NCBI GenBank assembly: GCA_003022845.1
Contig: PXSF01000085.1
Span: 1,345 to 38,289 of the forward strand
Length of the DNA: 36,945 nucleotides
Direction of reading: 5' to 3'
Source: Halobacteriales archaeon SW_10_66_29
GTDB lineage: Archaea > Halobacteriota > Halobacteria > Halobacteriales > Haloarculaceae
Of the stretch, positions 27,078 to 36,519 are shown one piece after another. How positions within the stretch are numbered: position 1 is the stretch's first letter; every line of letters starts with the position of its first letter. The notes under the pieces were generated by a model, which saw only the letters and a program-made list of their open reading frames with translations, had not been told where the DNA came from and searched no databases. The position numbers were made by a program, and so were the translations under genes.

Positions 27078-28346
27078 TTACTGGCCGAAGCGCGTGACTG
27101 GATCGAGTTCGTCGGGGTCGGTCTCCTCGAAGACGTGGTCGGCGACGGTGCGGAGGTGGACCTCGTCGGCGCCGTCGACGATCCGGAACGCGCGGATGCT
27201 CTCGTAGAAGTCCGCCAGCGGCAGGTCCTTCCCGATGCCGTTGGCGCCACAGAACTGCAGCGCGGTGTCGACGGCCTCCTGGGTGACGTTGGCCGTGAAT
27301 ACTTTGCTCATCGAGACTTCCAGGCGGGCTTTCTCGCCGGCGGCGATGGCGTCGGCGGCCTGCCGGACGAGCGCCCGCGCGGCCTGGAGCTCGGTCTCGC
27401 GGCGCGCCAGTTCGAACCGCGGGTGCTGTTTGTCCGACAGCGGCGTCCCGAACGCCTCCCGCTCGTCGAGGTAGCTCCGGGCGACGGTCAGCGCGCGGGA
27501 CGCCATCCCCGAGAAGCGCATGCAGTGGGTGAGCCTCGCGGGCCCGAGTCGCTCCTGGACGTGCCTGAATCCTGCGCCTTCGGTCCCCAGCAGGTTCTCC
27601 TCGGGCACCCGGACGCCGTCGTACGTGATCTCGGCGTGGGTGCTGCCGATCGGGTCGCCGCCGAGGTGTGGAATGTCCCGCTCGATCCCGACGCCGTCGG
27701 CGTCGCTGGGGACGACGAACACCGAACAGCCCTGGTAGGGGTGGGCCTCCCCGTCGGTGCGGGCGAACACGAGCAGGACGTCGGCCTCCACGCCGTTGGT
27801 CGTCCACCACTTGTGGCCGTCGATGACCCACTCGTCGCCGTCCTTATCCGCCTCCGGCGGATCAGGGCTCGTCGAGCGTTGCTCGGCGGTGTCGCGCTCG
27901 GCCGTCGTCCGGATCATCTTCGGGTCCGACCCCGCGCCTTGCATCGGTTCTGTCATCGAGAACCCGGAAGAGATATCGCCCGCAACGAGCGGTTCGAGGT
28001 ACTCCGCCTTCTGGCGCTCGCTGCCGTGCATCTCCAGGAGGTGCATGTTGCCCTCGTCGGGTGCGTCGACCCGCATCGCGGTCGGGCCGAGCAGGCTCCG
28101 GCCGGCCTGCTCGAACGTCGGCAGCAGGTCGTCGAACGCGTACCCCATCCCCCCGTACTCCTCGCTGACCTGGGGGGCGTACACACCGTACTCCCGCGCC
28201 GCCTCGCGGAGGGCCTCGACGTCGTCCTCGGAGATGGTCGTCCCGCCCTCGACCTCGCGTTCCAGCGGGAGCACCACCTCGTCCATCAGCGCCCGCGCAC
28301 GCTCGGCCAGTTCCCGGGCCGCCTCGGAGTCGTCGAATCGGAACAC
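27078..28346 (-). CDS. Acyl-CoA dehydrogenase, ACAD10/11-like
   Basis: GFSMTEPMQGAGSDPKMIRT, ERLGPARLTHCMRFSGMASRAL, ALQFCGANGIGKDLPLADFYESIRAFRIVDGADEVHL; GTG start. Confidence 0.93.
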   Translation of the reverse strand: MFRFDDSEAARELAERARALMDEVVLPLEREVEGGTTISEDDVEALREAAREYGVYAPQVSEEYGGMGYAFDDLLPTFEQAGRSLLGPTAMRVDAPDEGNMHLLEMHGSERQKAEYLEPLVAGDISSGFSMTEPMQGAGSDPKMIRTTAERDTAEQRSTSPDPPEADKDGDEWVIDGHKWWTTNGVEADVLLVFARTDGEAHPYQGCSVFVVPSDADGVGIERDIPHLGGDPIGSTHAEITYDGVRVPEENLLGTEGAGFRHVQERLGPARLTHCMRFSGMASRALTVARSYLDEREAFGTPLSDKQHPRFELARRETELQAARALVRQAADAIAAGEKARLEVSMSKVFTANVTQEAVDTALQFCGANGIGKDLPLADFYESIRAFRIVDGADEVHLRTVADHVFEETDPDELDPVTRFGQ

Positions 28347-28511
28347 ACCTCGTGGGTCGGCCCCGCCGGCAATAAATGTTCGACGGGCTGCGAACCTGCT
28401 CTGCCCAGGACGATTCTGCCGCAACGCCAGATACATTCCGGAGGCGGCCGTCCGGCGTCGGCCCTTTCCGCGACCGCAAAACGGTTAATCTCGGTCGACC
28501 TGCCTAGAAGC

Positions 28512-30005
28512 ATGGAACCGGAGGTCGTGACGACGTTCGAGTCCTTCGCCGCAGCGGCCGGGGGTGTTGCCCCCGGAGCACGCGTGCCCGTCGAGGTCCA
28601 CGTGACTGTCCCAGATCCGTTTCTCGCCTACCGGCGGGCGCGCGACGGGCCTGGCGGGGCGTCCCTCGCCACGACGGGCGGCCAGCCGGGGTGGGGTTAC
28701 TTCGGCGTCGACCCCGTCGAGACGCTCCCGGTCGACCCCGAGGACGGGTCCGCACTCGCTGCCCTCGCCGACTTCCTCGACGGCGAGTCGCTCAGTCGCG
28801 GCGAGTGCGACGTCCCCTACCCCTGCGGCGCCGTCGGCTGGCTCTCCTACGACGTCGCCCGGGAACTCGAGGAGCTCCCGGCCAGCGCCAGCCGCGACCG
28901 CGACCTCCCGCGACTACAGGTCGCCCGCTACGACGCCCTCGCCGCCTGGGAGGAGCCCCGCGGCGAGGAACTGACCCTCCGCGTGACTGCCTGCCCGCGG
29001 ATCGACGCCCCTGGCGAGGAGAACGCAGTCCGCGCTGCCTACGAGCGCGGCCGCGACCGGGCGCTCGCCCTCGCTGGCCGGGCCGTCGATGGCGACCCCT
29101 CGATCCCGGACCCGCCGGTCGCCGACGGGACGGGTGCCACCGAGTTCGAGAGCGACTGCACGCGTGCCGAGTTCGCGGCTCGCGTCGAGCAGGTCAAGGG
29201 GTACATCCGCGACGGCGACACCTTCCAGGCGAACATCTCCCAGCGGCTGCGCGCCCCCGCCGCAGTGCATCCGGTCGCGGCGTTCGACGCGCTGCGGGAA
29301 GTCAACCCCGCGCCTTACTCCGCGCTGCTCGAGTTCCCGGGCGTCGATCTGGTCAGCGCCAGCCCCGAGCTGTTGCTGGAACGTGAGGGCGACCGCCTCC
29401 TCACGGAACCGATCGCGGGCACCCGGCCGCGCGGCGAGACGGAGGCCGAGGACGAGCGCCTGGAGCGTGATCTCACGGCCGACGAGAAGGAGCGCGCCGA
29501 GCACGCGATGCTGGTCGACCTCGAACGCAACGACCTCGGGAAGGTCAGTGCGTTCGGCAGCGTCGACGTGACCGAGTACCGCCGCGTCGACCGCTACTCG
29601 GAGGTGATGCACCTCGTCTCGCTGATCGAGGGTCAGTTGCGCCCCGAACACGACCTGGAGGACGCCATCGGCGCGGTGTTCCCCGGGGGGACGATCACCG
29701 GCGCGCCCAAACCCCGGACGATGGAGATCATCGACGAGGTGGAGGCGACGCGGCGCGGCCCCTACACCGGCAGCGTCGGCATCTTCGGGTTCGACGACCG
29801 GCTGACGCTGAACATCATCATCCGGACGCTGGTCCGCTACGGCGACGAGTACCACCTGCGGGTCGGCGCCGGCATCGTCCACGACTCCGACCCCGAGCGG
29901 GAGTACGCCGAGACGCTCGATAAGGGTCGGGCGCTGGTCACTGCCGTCGACCGGGCGCTGGGCGAACGGGCCGACCTGCGCGTCCAGTCCGGAGGTGACG
30001 ACTGA
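28512..30005 (+). CDS. pabB: Chorismate-binding enzyme, aminodeoxychorismate synthase component I-like (PabB/TrpE family)
   Basis: IRDGDTFQANISQRL, ASPELLLEREGDRLLTEPIAGTRPRG, RYSEVMHLVSLIEGQL, FPGGTITGAPKPRTMEIIDEVE; followed by PabA- and PabC-like genes. Confidence 0.85.
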   Translation: MEPEVVTTFESFAAAAGGVAPGARVPVEVHVTVPDPFLAYRRARDGPGGASLATTGGQPGWGYFGVDPVETLPVDPEDGSALAALADFLDGESLSRGECDVPYPCGAVGWLSYDVARELEELPASASRDRDLPRLQVARYDALAAWEEPRGEELTLRVTACPRIDAPGEENAVRAAYERGRDRALALAGRAVDGDPSIPDPPVADGTGATEFESDCTRAEFAARVEQVKGYIRDGDTFQANISQRLRAPAAVHPVAAFDALREVNPAPYSALLEFPGVDLVSASPELLLEREGDRLLTEPIAGTRPRGETEAEDERLERDLTADEKERAEHAMLVDLERNDLGKVSAFGSVDVTEYRRVDRYSEVMHLVSLIEGQLRPEHDLEDAIGAVFPGGTITGAPKPRTMEIIDEVEATRRGPYTGSVGIFGFDDRLTLNIIIRTLVRYGDEYHLRVGAGIVHDSDPEREYAETLDKGRALVTAVDRALGERADLRVQSGGDD

Positions 30006-30006
30006 G

Positions 30007-30675
30007 ATGCCTCCCCACCCCGGAGACGCGTCCGGAATGCGCGTGCTCGTCGTCGACAACTACGACTCGTTCGCGTACAACCTCGTCCAGTACGTCGGCG
30101 AGGTGGTCACGACGGAGGAGTGGCTCGCGGGTACGACCGGCGAGGTGATCGTCCGCCGGAACGACGCTATCGCGCTCGACGACGTCGACGACATCGACCC
30201 CGACGCCATCGTCGTCTCCCCCGGGCCGGGAACGCCCTGGGAGGCCGGCGTCTCGATGCCGCTGTTCGCCGAGCGGTCGTACCCGACGCTGGGCGTCTGC
30301 CTCGGCCACCAGGCGCTGTGCGCCGCCAACGGCGCCCCGGTCGGCCACGCCGAGTCGGTCGTTCACGGCAAGACCTCCGACACCTCCCACGACGGCAAGG
30401 GCATCTTCGCGGGCCTGCCCGACCGGTTCGCTGTCGGGCGGTATCACTCGCTGGCCGTCGAGCGGCGCGGACTCCCTGACGCCCTCCAGGAAACCGCCCG
30501 GACGGAGGACGAGGAGGAAGTCGTGATGGGCGTCCGCCACGAGCGCGAGCCACACGTCGGCGTCCAGTTCCACCCCGAGAGCATCCTCACAGAGGGCGGC
30601 AAGCGACTCGTGGCGAACTTCCTCGACCGGTACGCGACAGCCCCGACGGCCGGGGCCGAGGGGAACGGAGGGTGA
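30007..30675 (+). CDS. pabA: Class I glutamine amidotransferase, component II (PabA/TrpG family)
   Basis: MRVLVVDNYDSFAYNLVQYVGE, VVSPGPGTP, LGVCLGHQALC, GVQFHPESILTEGG. Confidence 0.88.
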   Translation: MPPHPGDASGMRVLVVDNYDSFAYNLVQYVGEVVTTEEWLAGTTGEVIVRRNDAIALDDVDDIDPDAIVVSPGPGTPWEAGVSMPLFAERSYPTLGVCLGHQALCAANGAPVGHAESVVHGKTSDTSHDGKGIFAGLPDRFAVGRYHSLAVERRGLPDALQETARTEDEEEVVMGVRHEREPHVGVQFHPESILTEGGKRLVANFLDRYATAPTAGAEGNGG

Positions 30676-30677
30676 GG

Positions 30678-31550
30678 ATGGGCGACGACCTGCAGTACCA
30701 CGTCGACGGCGACCTCGTACCGGCGTCGGAGGCGACGGTGAACGTCCGCGACCGGGGGTTCATGTACGGCGACGCGGCGTTCGAGACGCTGCGGGTGTAC
30801 GGCGGGGTGCCGTTCGAGTGGGCGGCCCACGCTGCCCGCCTGCGCCGGACCTGCGAGACGCTGGGGTTCGCCGACGCCCTCCCGCCGGCCGCCGACCTGC
30901 GCGAGCGGGTCGCGGAGACCGTCGCCGCGAACGACCTGGCCGACGCCTACGCGAAGCTCTCGGTTACCCGCGGCGTCCAGCCGGGCAAACTCACACCCGG
31001 TGAGGAGGTCGACCCGACGGTCGTCGTCTACGTCTCGCCGCTCCCTCGCGCCGGCGTCGACGGCGAACGGGTCTGGGACGGGCCAGCCCGAGTCGCGACA
31101 GTCGACGCCGAGTCGGTGCCCGATTCCGCCGTGCCGGCCGACGCGAAGACGCACAACTACCTCGACGGGATCCTCGCACGCCTTCGGATCAGGGGGACCG
31201 ACTACGACGAGGCCCTCCGGCGGGACGCGGAGGGGTACCTCACCGAGGGGGCGACCAGCAACGTCTTTTTCGTCGAGGACGGCCGGCTGCTGACGCCGAC
31301 CGAGGAACTGCCGCTGCTGCCCGGCGTCACCCGGACGCTGGTGCTGGAACTGGCCGGGGAGGCGGACCTGCCGGTCGAGACGGGCCGGTACGGCCCCGAG
31401 CGCCTCCGCGAAGCAGACGAGGTGTTCGTCACGAACTCCACCTGGGAGATTCGGCCCGTCGAGCGGGTGGACGAAACGGCGTTCGACGTCGGCCCGGTGA
31501 CCCGCCGCCTGCAGCGGCTGTACGACGAGCGCGTCGAGGCCTGCTACTAA
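30678..31550 (+). CDS. pabC: Class IV aminotransferase (aminodeoxychorismate lyase-like)
   Basis: NVRDRGFMYGDAAFETLRVYGG, KTHNYLDGILARLR, EGATSNVFFVEDGRLLTP; third gene of a pab-like cluster. Confidence 0.85.
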   Translation: MGDDLQYHVDGDLVPASEATVNVRDRGFMYGDAAFETLRVYGGVPFEWAAHAARLRRTCETLGFADALPPAADLRERVAETVAANDLADAYAKLSVTRGVQPGKLTPGEEVDPTVVVYVSPLPRAGVDGERVWDGPARVATVDAESVPDSAVPADAKTHNYLDGILARLRIRGTDYDEALRRDAEGYLTEGATSNVFFVEDGRLLTPTEELPLLPGVTRTLVLELAGEADLPVETGRYGPERLREADEVFVTNSTWEIRPVERVDETAFDVGPVTRRLQRLYDERVEACY

Positions 31551-31580
31551 GCATCACTCGACGCGGAACGCTTGGGAGCG

Positions 31581-31871
31581 TCACTCGACGCGGAATGCCG
31601 GCTCCTCGACGTTCTCGCTTTTACACTCCGGGCAGCGGCTGGGTCGGTTGACGAGGTCGTCGAAGTCGTCGAACCCGCAGTCGGGACACTCCGGCGGTGC
31701 GACGAGCAGCGTCTCGTCGCTGTCCTCGAGCGAGCGGGCGATGTGCTGGACGTGGTCGAGCGCTTCGGCGCTCCGAATTTCGAACTCGCGGGCGAGCGCG
31801 CCGGCCGACAGCGTCTCGCCGCGCAGCCGATCCGTGATCCGTTCGCGCGTGGTCCGACTGGTCTCTCGCAT
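31581..31871 (-). CDS. Small HTH plus zinc-ribbon transcriptional regulator
   Basis: RERITDRLRGETLSAGALAREFEIRSAEALDHVQHIARSL (HTH-like) and CPDCGFDDFDDLVNRPSRCPECKS (zinc ribbon). Confidence 0.85.
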   Translation of the reverse strand: MRETSRTTRERITDRLRGETLSAGALAREFEIRSAEALDHVQHIARSLEDSDETLLVAPPECPDCGFDDFDDLVNRPSRCPECKSENVEEPAFRVE

Positions 31872-31953
31872 ACCGGACGCAGCGCGGCGAGGGACAAAGC
31901 TCTTGTTCCCGGGGGAAGGAAAGGGATTTACCCCTGCCCGCGTTGGTTTCAGT

Positions 31954-32913
31954 ATGCACGCAGTCGTACTGGCTGGTGGGTACGCGACCCGGCTGTGGCC
32001 GGTGACGCGCAACCGGCCGAAGATGCTGCTCCCGGTCGGCGAACGAACCGTCATCGACCGGATTCTCGGCGAGCTCGAATCCGACGACCGCATCGACGAC
32101 GTGTACGTCAGTACCAACGAGCGGTTCGCCGACGACTTCGAGCGCCACATCGCGGACTCGGAGTTCGAGAAGCCACGGCTGAGCGTCGAGGAGACGATCG
32201 ACGAGGACGAGAAGCTGGGCGTCATCGGCGCGCTGGCCCAGCTCGTCGACCGCGAAGGGATCGACTCCTCGGACCTGCTGGTCGTCGCCGGCGACAACCT
32301 CATCAGCTTCGACCTCGCGACGTTCGTCGACTTCTTCGAGAGGAAGGGGACCGCGACGCTCGCCGCCTACGACGTCGGCTCCCGCAAGCGGGCCAGCTCC
32401 TACGGCCTGGTCGACCTCGACGGCGACGAGGTCGTCGACTTCCAGGAGAAGCCCGACGACCCGCCCTCGACGCTGGTCTCGATCGCCTGCTACGCGTTCC
32501 CCGCGGGCGACGTTCGCTTCGAGGAGTACCTCGACGGCGGCAACAACCCCGACGAGCCCGGCTGGTTCATCCAGTGGCTCCAGGACCACCGGCCGATCCA
32601 CGCGTTCACCTTCGAGGAGGCGTGGTTCGACATCGGCACGCCCGAGAGCTACCTCGACGCCGTCTCGTGGGCGCTCGACGGCCAGTCGGTCGTCGCGGCC
32701 GACGCCACCGTGGAGAACGCCGAGATCGGGGACAACGTCCACGTGATGGAGGGTGCGACGGTCGTCGACTCGACGCTTGACCGCTCGATCGTGTTCCCCG
32801 GCGCGACCGTCGAACGCGGCCACCTCCGGGACTCGATCGTCGACCGCGAGGCCACTGTCCGGGATATCGACCTCTCGGGCGCGCTCGTGGGCGCGCACAG
32901 TCAGTTGCTCTAG
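31954..32913 (+). CDS. NDP-sugar nucleotidyltransferase
   Basis: MHAVVLAGGYATRLWPVTRNRPKMLLPVGERTVIDRIL; VVAGDNLISFDL; hexapeptide-like C-terminus. Confidence 0.94.
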   Translation: MHAVVLAGGYATRLWPVTRNRPKMLLPVGERTVIDRILGELESDDRIDDVYVSTNERFADDFERHIADSEFEKPRLSVEETIDEDEKLGVIGALAQLVDREGIDSSDLLVVAGDNLISFDLATFVDFFERKGTATLAAYDVGSRKRASSYGLVDLDGDEVVDFQEKPDDPPSTLVSIACYAFPAGDVRFEEYLDGGNNPDEPGWFIQWLQDHRPIHAFTFEEAWFDIGTPESYLDAVSWALDGQSVVAADATVENAEIGDNVHVMEGATVVDSTLDRSIVFPGATVERGHLRDSIVDREATVRDIDLSGALVGAHSQLL

Positions 32914-32916
32914 CCT

Positions 32917-33027
32917 TCAACCACGCTTGCCCTCGAGTGCCTCCATTTTGTCGTCGCGTTCGACGTACTCGACGTCGTCCCTGGCGTGCAGCCGTTCGGC
33001 CGCGGCCTCGGTGTAGCGCCCGGCCAC
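32917..33027 (-). pseudogene. Orphan I9-like subtilase propeptide fragment
   Basis: Minus strand open frame ...GVSGVRTVVAGRYTEAAAERLHARDDVEYVERDDKMEALEGKRG*; resembles the propeptide of the neighbouring subtilase (VRQVVAGWYTREQRERLRRHPAVAYVEPEQFLE). Only a GTG start is available in the shorter reading. Confidence 0.5.
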
Positions 33028-33150
33028 GACTGTTCTGACGCCCGAAACCCCAATAGTTGCCGGGCGACGGGACCCGTCCGTAGCCCCCCGATTATCAAAG
33101 ATTGTAGCGGCGGAGAAAAGTAAATACTCGCTGCCAGCCGACAGTCACCA

Positions 33151-36100
33151 ATGAGCGGTCGGGACAGCGTCGGGACCGATCCCGGCGCCCCGTCGAGTGC
33201 GGACGACCGGGCAGTAGACACCTCGCTCGCGCGCCGGGACGTCCTGAAAGGGCTGGCCGGCGCGGGAGCAGTCGCGTCCGGCGTCGCGGGTGCGGACCGG
33301 GTTGCCGGCCTCACTGGGGGCCGGCGCGGGCGGTACGTCGTCGGCGTCGATCCCGGGCACGAGGCAGCGGCCGAGGCGCACGCGCAGGCACAATCGACCG
33401 CGCTGTGGCTCCACCGGGAGATCGACCTCGGCGACGTCCGGCAGGTCGTCGCCGGGTGGTACACGCGCGAGCAGCGCGAACGCCTCCGGCGCCACCCGGC
33501 AGTGGCGTACGTCGAGCCGGAGCAGTTTCTCGAACCCCACCGCCCGACGCTATCGGATCCGGAGCCGACCGGCCACGGCGGGTACCCCTGGGGTATCGAG
33601 CGGATCGACGCCGACGCCGCGCACGCCGACGGGTACACCGGCGACGGCGCGGACGTCGTCATCGTCGACACAGGGAGCGATCCGGAGCACCAGAGTCTCA
33701 GCGCCAACGTGGGCGTCGGGGGCGCGTTCGGCGACGGTGACTGCGTCGAGACCGAGCGGCAGTTCGCAACGGTCGACTGCAACGCCGTCTGGGACGACGA
33801 TCAGTATCACGGCACGCACGTCGGAGGGACGGCGGCCGCAGTCGACCGAGCGCTCGACGACGACGCGAACCCGTCGGTCGACGTCGACCGGGTCGCGGGC
33901 GTCGCGCCCGAGGCGACGATCCACGTCGCGAACGTGTTCGAGTGGTTCGAGGACGGCAACCAGTGGGTTCCGCTGGCCCCGTCGTCGAACACCGCAGACG
34001 CGATCCGGTGGACCGCCGACCAGGGGTACGACATCGTCAACGCCAGCCTCGGCGGCCCCAACCCCACGACGGTCATCGAGGACGCGCTCGCGTACGCGGT
34101 GGGCCAGCACGACATCGTGTTCGTCAGTTCGGCGGGCAACGACGGCGAGGTCTGCGACCAGGACCCGCACAACGACGATCCCGACGACTGCGTCGGCTAC
34201 CCGGCGGCCTTCGCGGACGCCCTCGCCGTCGGCAACACCGAGCGCGACGACACGGTCAACCCCACGTCGTCCCGCGGCCCGGAGGTCGGGGTCGCCGCGC
34301 CGGGGACCGCCGTGCTCTCGGCGATTCCCGCACACCTGAAACGGGAGTCCGACATCGTCGACGGCGACCACTGGTGGCTCACCGGCACCTCGATGGCGTC
34401 CCCGCACGTCGCGGGCCTCGCCGCCCTGCTCACGGCCCACACTGACCTCCAGGGCAGCGACGAGATCAGGACGCGCATCCGCGAATCGGCAACTGATATC
34501 GGCGCCCGCGACGTCGAGTCCGGCGCCGGGCTGATCGACGCCGCGACGGCGCTGGACGGCTCGACGGCGTCGCTGTCGGTGGCGACGCTCCAGCCCAGCA
34601 GCGTCGGCCAGTCCGGCGCGACCCTGGAGGGCGAGTTACTGGAACTCGGCGGCGCCGACTCGGCCGACGTGTTCTTCGAGTACGGCCAGGAGGGGAGCGA
34701 CGACCAGCAGACCACGGAGCCCACGACCCTCGGGGAGACCGGGGAGTTCGAGGTCACGGTGACCGACCTCGACCCGGCGACGACCTACGCGTTCGCCGCG
34801 GTCGCCGAGACCGACGCCGGGACGGACACCAGGGAGGACGTGACGTTCACGACCGACGAGCCACCGCTGGCCGTCGAGACCGGGGAGGCGACCGCAGTCG
34901 GGCACACGAGCGCGACGGTGACGGCGGATCTCGTGGAGCTCGGCGCCAACGACACCGCCACGGTCAGCGTCGAGTACTGGGCCAGCGAGGGCGACGACAG
35001 CCAGGAGACGGAGTCCCGCGCGCTGTCGGAGGCCGGCACTGTCGAGGTCGAACTGACCGGCCTCAGGCAGGACACCGCCTACGGGTTCCGGGCGGTGGCC
35101 GACAGCGGGACCGAGACCGACGCCGGCGACACCGAAGCGTTCGCCACGCTGATCGAGGACGTCTCCCGGCCGACCGTCGATCGGACGGAGGCCGACAGCG
35201 CCACGTTCTCCCGCTGGGGCGACGGCTACCGGATCCGCGCGGCGGGGACGAGCCCCTGGCAGCGCCCGCGGGACCACCACGGCTACGGCGCCGTCTACGG
35301 CGAGGTCCAGGGCGACGTCGTCGTCCAGACGACGCTTGCTGGCTTCCGCGGCGACCACGACCTGCGGACGGCGGGGCTGATGGTGACCGACGACGTGCTC
35401 GGCGGGGGTGGCGTCGCCGGCGACCTGCTGTTGGCGGCCGAACCCGGGACCGGGCTCTCGCTCGCCGTCTACGACGACGACAGCCGCGAGTACGAGACGG
35501 TTGCCGCGGCATCACCGTCACTCGACGGCCCGCTCGACCTCCGGGTGACCAAGCGCGACAGCGAGTTCGTCGCCGAGTATCGCCGCCCCGTCGACGCGTC
35601 CTGGCAGCTCATCGGTAGCGTCACGGTCCCGGCGGCCGGGTTCACCCAGCACGCCGGCGTCTTCGCGACCGGCGGGCACGACACCGACCGGTGTGTCGCC
35701 GACTTCTCGGAGTTCCTGATCGGCGAGACCGGCGTCGCGCTGCTTCCCGCCGCACCGACCCTCCCACTCGACGTCGAGATGACGCTCGATCTCGTCGTCG
35801 AGAACGCCGACTGGGGCATCCGCTCGTATGCCGCGACGGTCGAAGTGGCCGACACGGACCCCCTGACCATCGAGGACGTGCGCCTGGCGGGCGACCCGGT
35901 GTACCAGTCGGTGAACGTGCGCCCGGACGGCAGCCGGGCGACGATCGAGGCCGGCATGGGCGAGTCCGGCCTCGAGGGCGGCGACGTCAGGATCGCCACG
36001 CTGACGGTCCGGACGCGAGGGGAGGGCACCGCCCCCGTCGACGTCCCCGAGGTCACCGTGGTCGACGACGCGACGACCGTTCCCTACGACGTCGTGTCAG

Positions 36101-36480
36101 TCGACGGCGCCGACGTCACGGTCGCCGAGGGCGTCGGACCGCCGCCCGTCGTCGGCACCGACCGGCCGAAGGACCTCGACGGCGACGGGCTGTACCGCGA
36201 CGTCACCGGCGACGGCCAGTTCACCGTCGCCGACGTCCAGGCCTTTTTCGAGCACCGCCACGACGACGCCGTCCTGAACAACGCCGAGTACTTCAACTTC
36301 GCCGGCAGCGACCCGCCCGAGGTCTCGATCGCCGACGTGCAGGTACTGTTCGAGGAGCTGGTCGCAAGCGATCCGGAGGTCGCCGCGGCGCTGGGACTCG
36401 ACGTGGACGACCCCGAAGACGTCGCCGACCTCTCGGCTGCCGACCTGGCACGGGCGCTGGAGAGCGACGACGCCGAGTAG
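33151..36480 (+). CDS. Tat-exported S8 subtilase with two FN3-like domains, cohesin-like and dockerin-like C-terminal regions
   Basis: LARRDVLKGLAG Tat motif; triad blocks DVVIVDTGSD, YHGTHVGGT, GTSMASPHVAGLAALL; C-terminus DLDGDGLYRDVTGDGQFTVADVQAFFEH...FAGSDPPEVSIADVQVLFEEL (dockerin-like). Confidence 0.92.
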   Translation: MSGRDSVGTDPGAPSSADDRAVDTSLARRDVLKGLAGAGAVASGVAGADRVAGLTGGRRGRYVVGVDPGHEAAAEAHAQAQSTALWLHREIDLGDVRQVVAGWYTREQRERLRRHPAVAYVEPEQFLEPHRPTLSDPEPTGHGGYPWGIERIDADAAHADGYTGDGADVVIVDTGSDPEHQSLSANVGVGGAFGDGDCVETERQFATVDCNAVWDDDQYHGTHVGGTAAAVDRALDDDANPSVDVDRVAGVAPEATIHVANVFEWFEDGNQWVPLAPSSNTADAIRWTADQGYDIVNASLGGPNPTTVIEDALAYAVGQHDIVFVSSAGNDGEVCDQDPHNDDPDDCVGYPAAFADALAVGNTERDDTVNPTSSRGPEVGVAAPGTAVLSAIPAHLKRESDIVDGDHWWLTGTSMASPHVAGLAALLTAHTDLQGSDEIRTRIRESATDIGARDVESGAGLIDAATALDGSTASLSVATLQPSSVGQSGATLEGELLELGGADSADVFFEYGQEGSDDQQTTEPTTLGETGEFEVTVTDLDPATTYAFAAVAETDAGTDTREDVTFTTDEPPLAVETGEATAVGHTSATVTADLVELGANDTATVSVEYWASEGDDSQETESRALSEAGTVEVELTGLRQDTAYGFRAVADSGTETDAGDTEAFATLIEDVSRPTVDRTEADSATFSRWGDGYRIRAAGTSPWQRPRDHHGYGAVYGEVQGDVVVQTTLAGFRGDHDLRTAGLMVTDDVLGGGGVAGDLLLAAEPGTGLSLAVYDDDSREYETVAAASPSLDGPLDLRVTKRDSEFVAEYRRPVDASWQLIGSVTVPAAGFTQHAGVFATGGHDTDRCVADFSEFLIGETGVALLPAAPTLPLDVEMTLDLVVENADWGIRSYAATVEVADTDPLTIEDVRLAGDPVYQSVNVRPDGSRATIEAGMGESGLEGGDVRIATLTVRTRGEGTAPVDVPEVTVVDDATTVPYDVVSVDGADVTVAEGVGPPPVVGTDRPKDLDGDGLYRDVTGDGQFTVADVQAFFEHRHDDAVLNNAEYFNFAGSDPPEVSIADVQVLFEELVASDPEVAAALGLDVDDPEDVADLSAADLARALESDDAE

Positions 36481-36519
36481 CCACTCATACGGTCGTTCTC
36501 AAACGGGGCCGCTGAGTAC

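Noticed and set aside
27135-28500. Extension of the PabB frame upstream of 28512
   Set aside because: The upstream part is antisense to the acyl-CoA dehydrogenase; the family alignment starts at the ATG at 28512.
28512-31550. Tryptophan (trpE/trpG) assignment
   Set aside because: An immediately following class IV aminotransferase (PabC-like) and no other trp genes favour p-aminobenzoate synthesis, though TrpE/PabB cannot be separated with certainty by eye.
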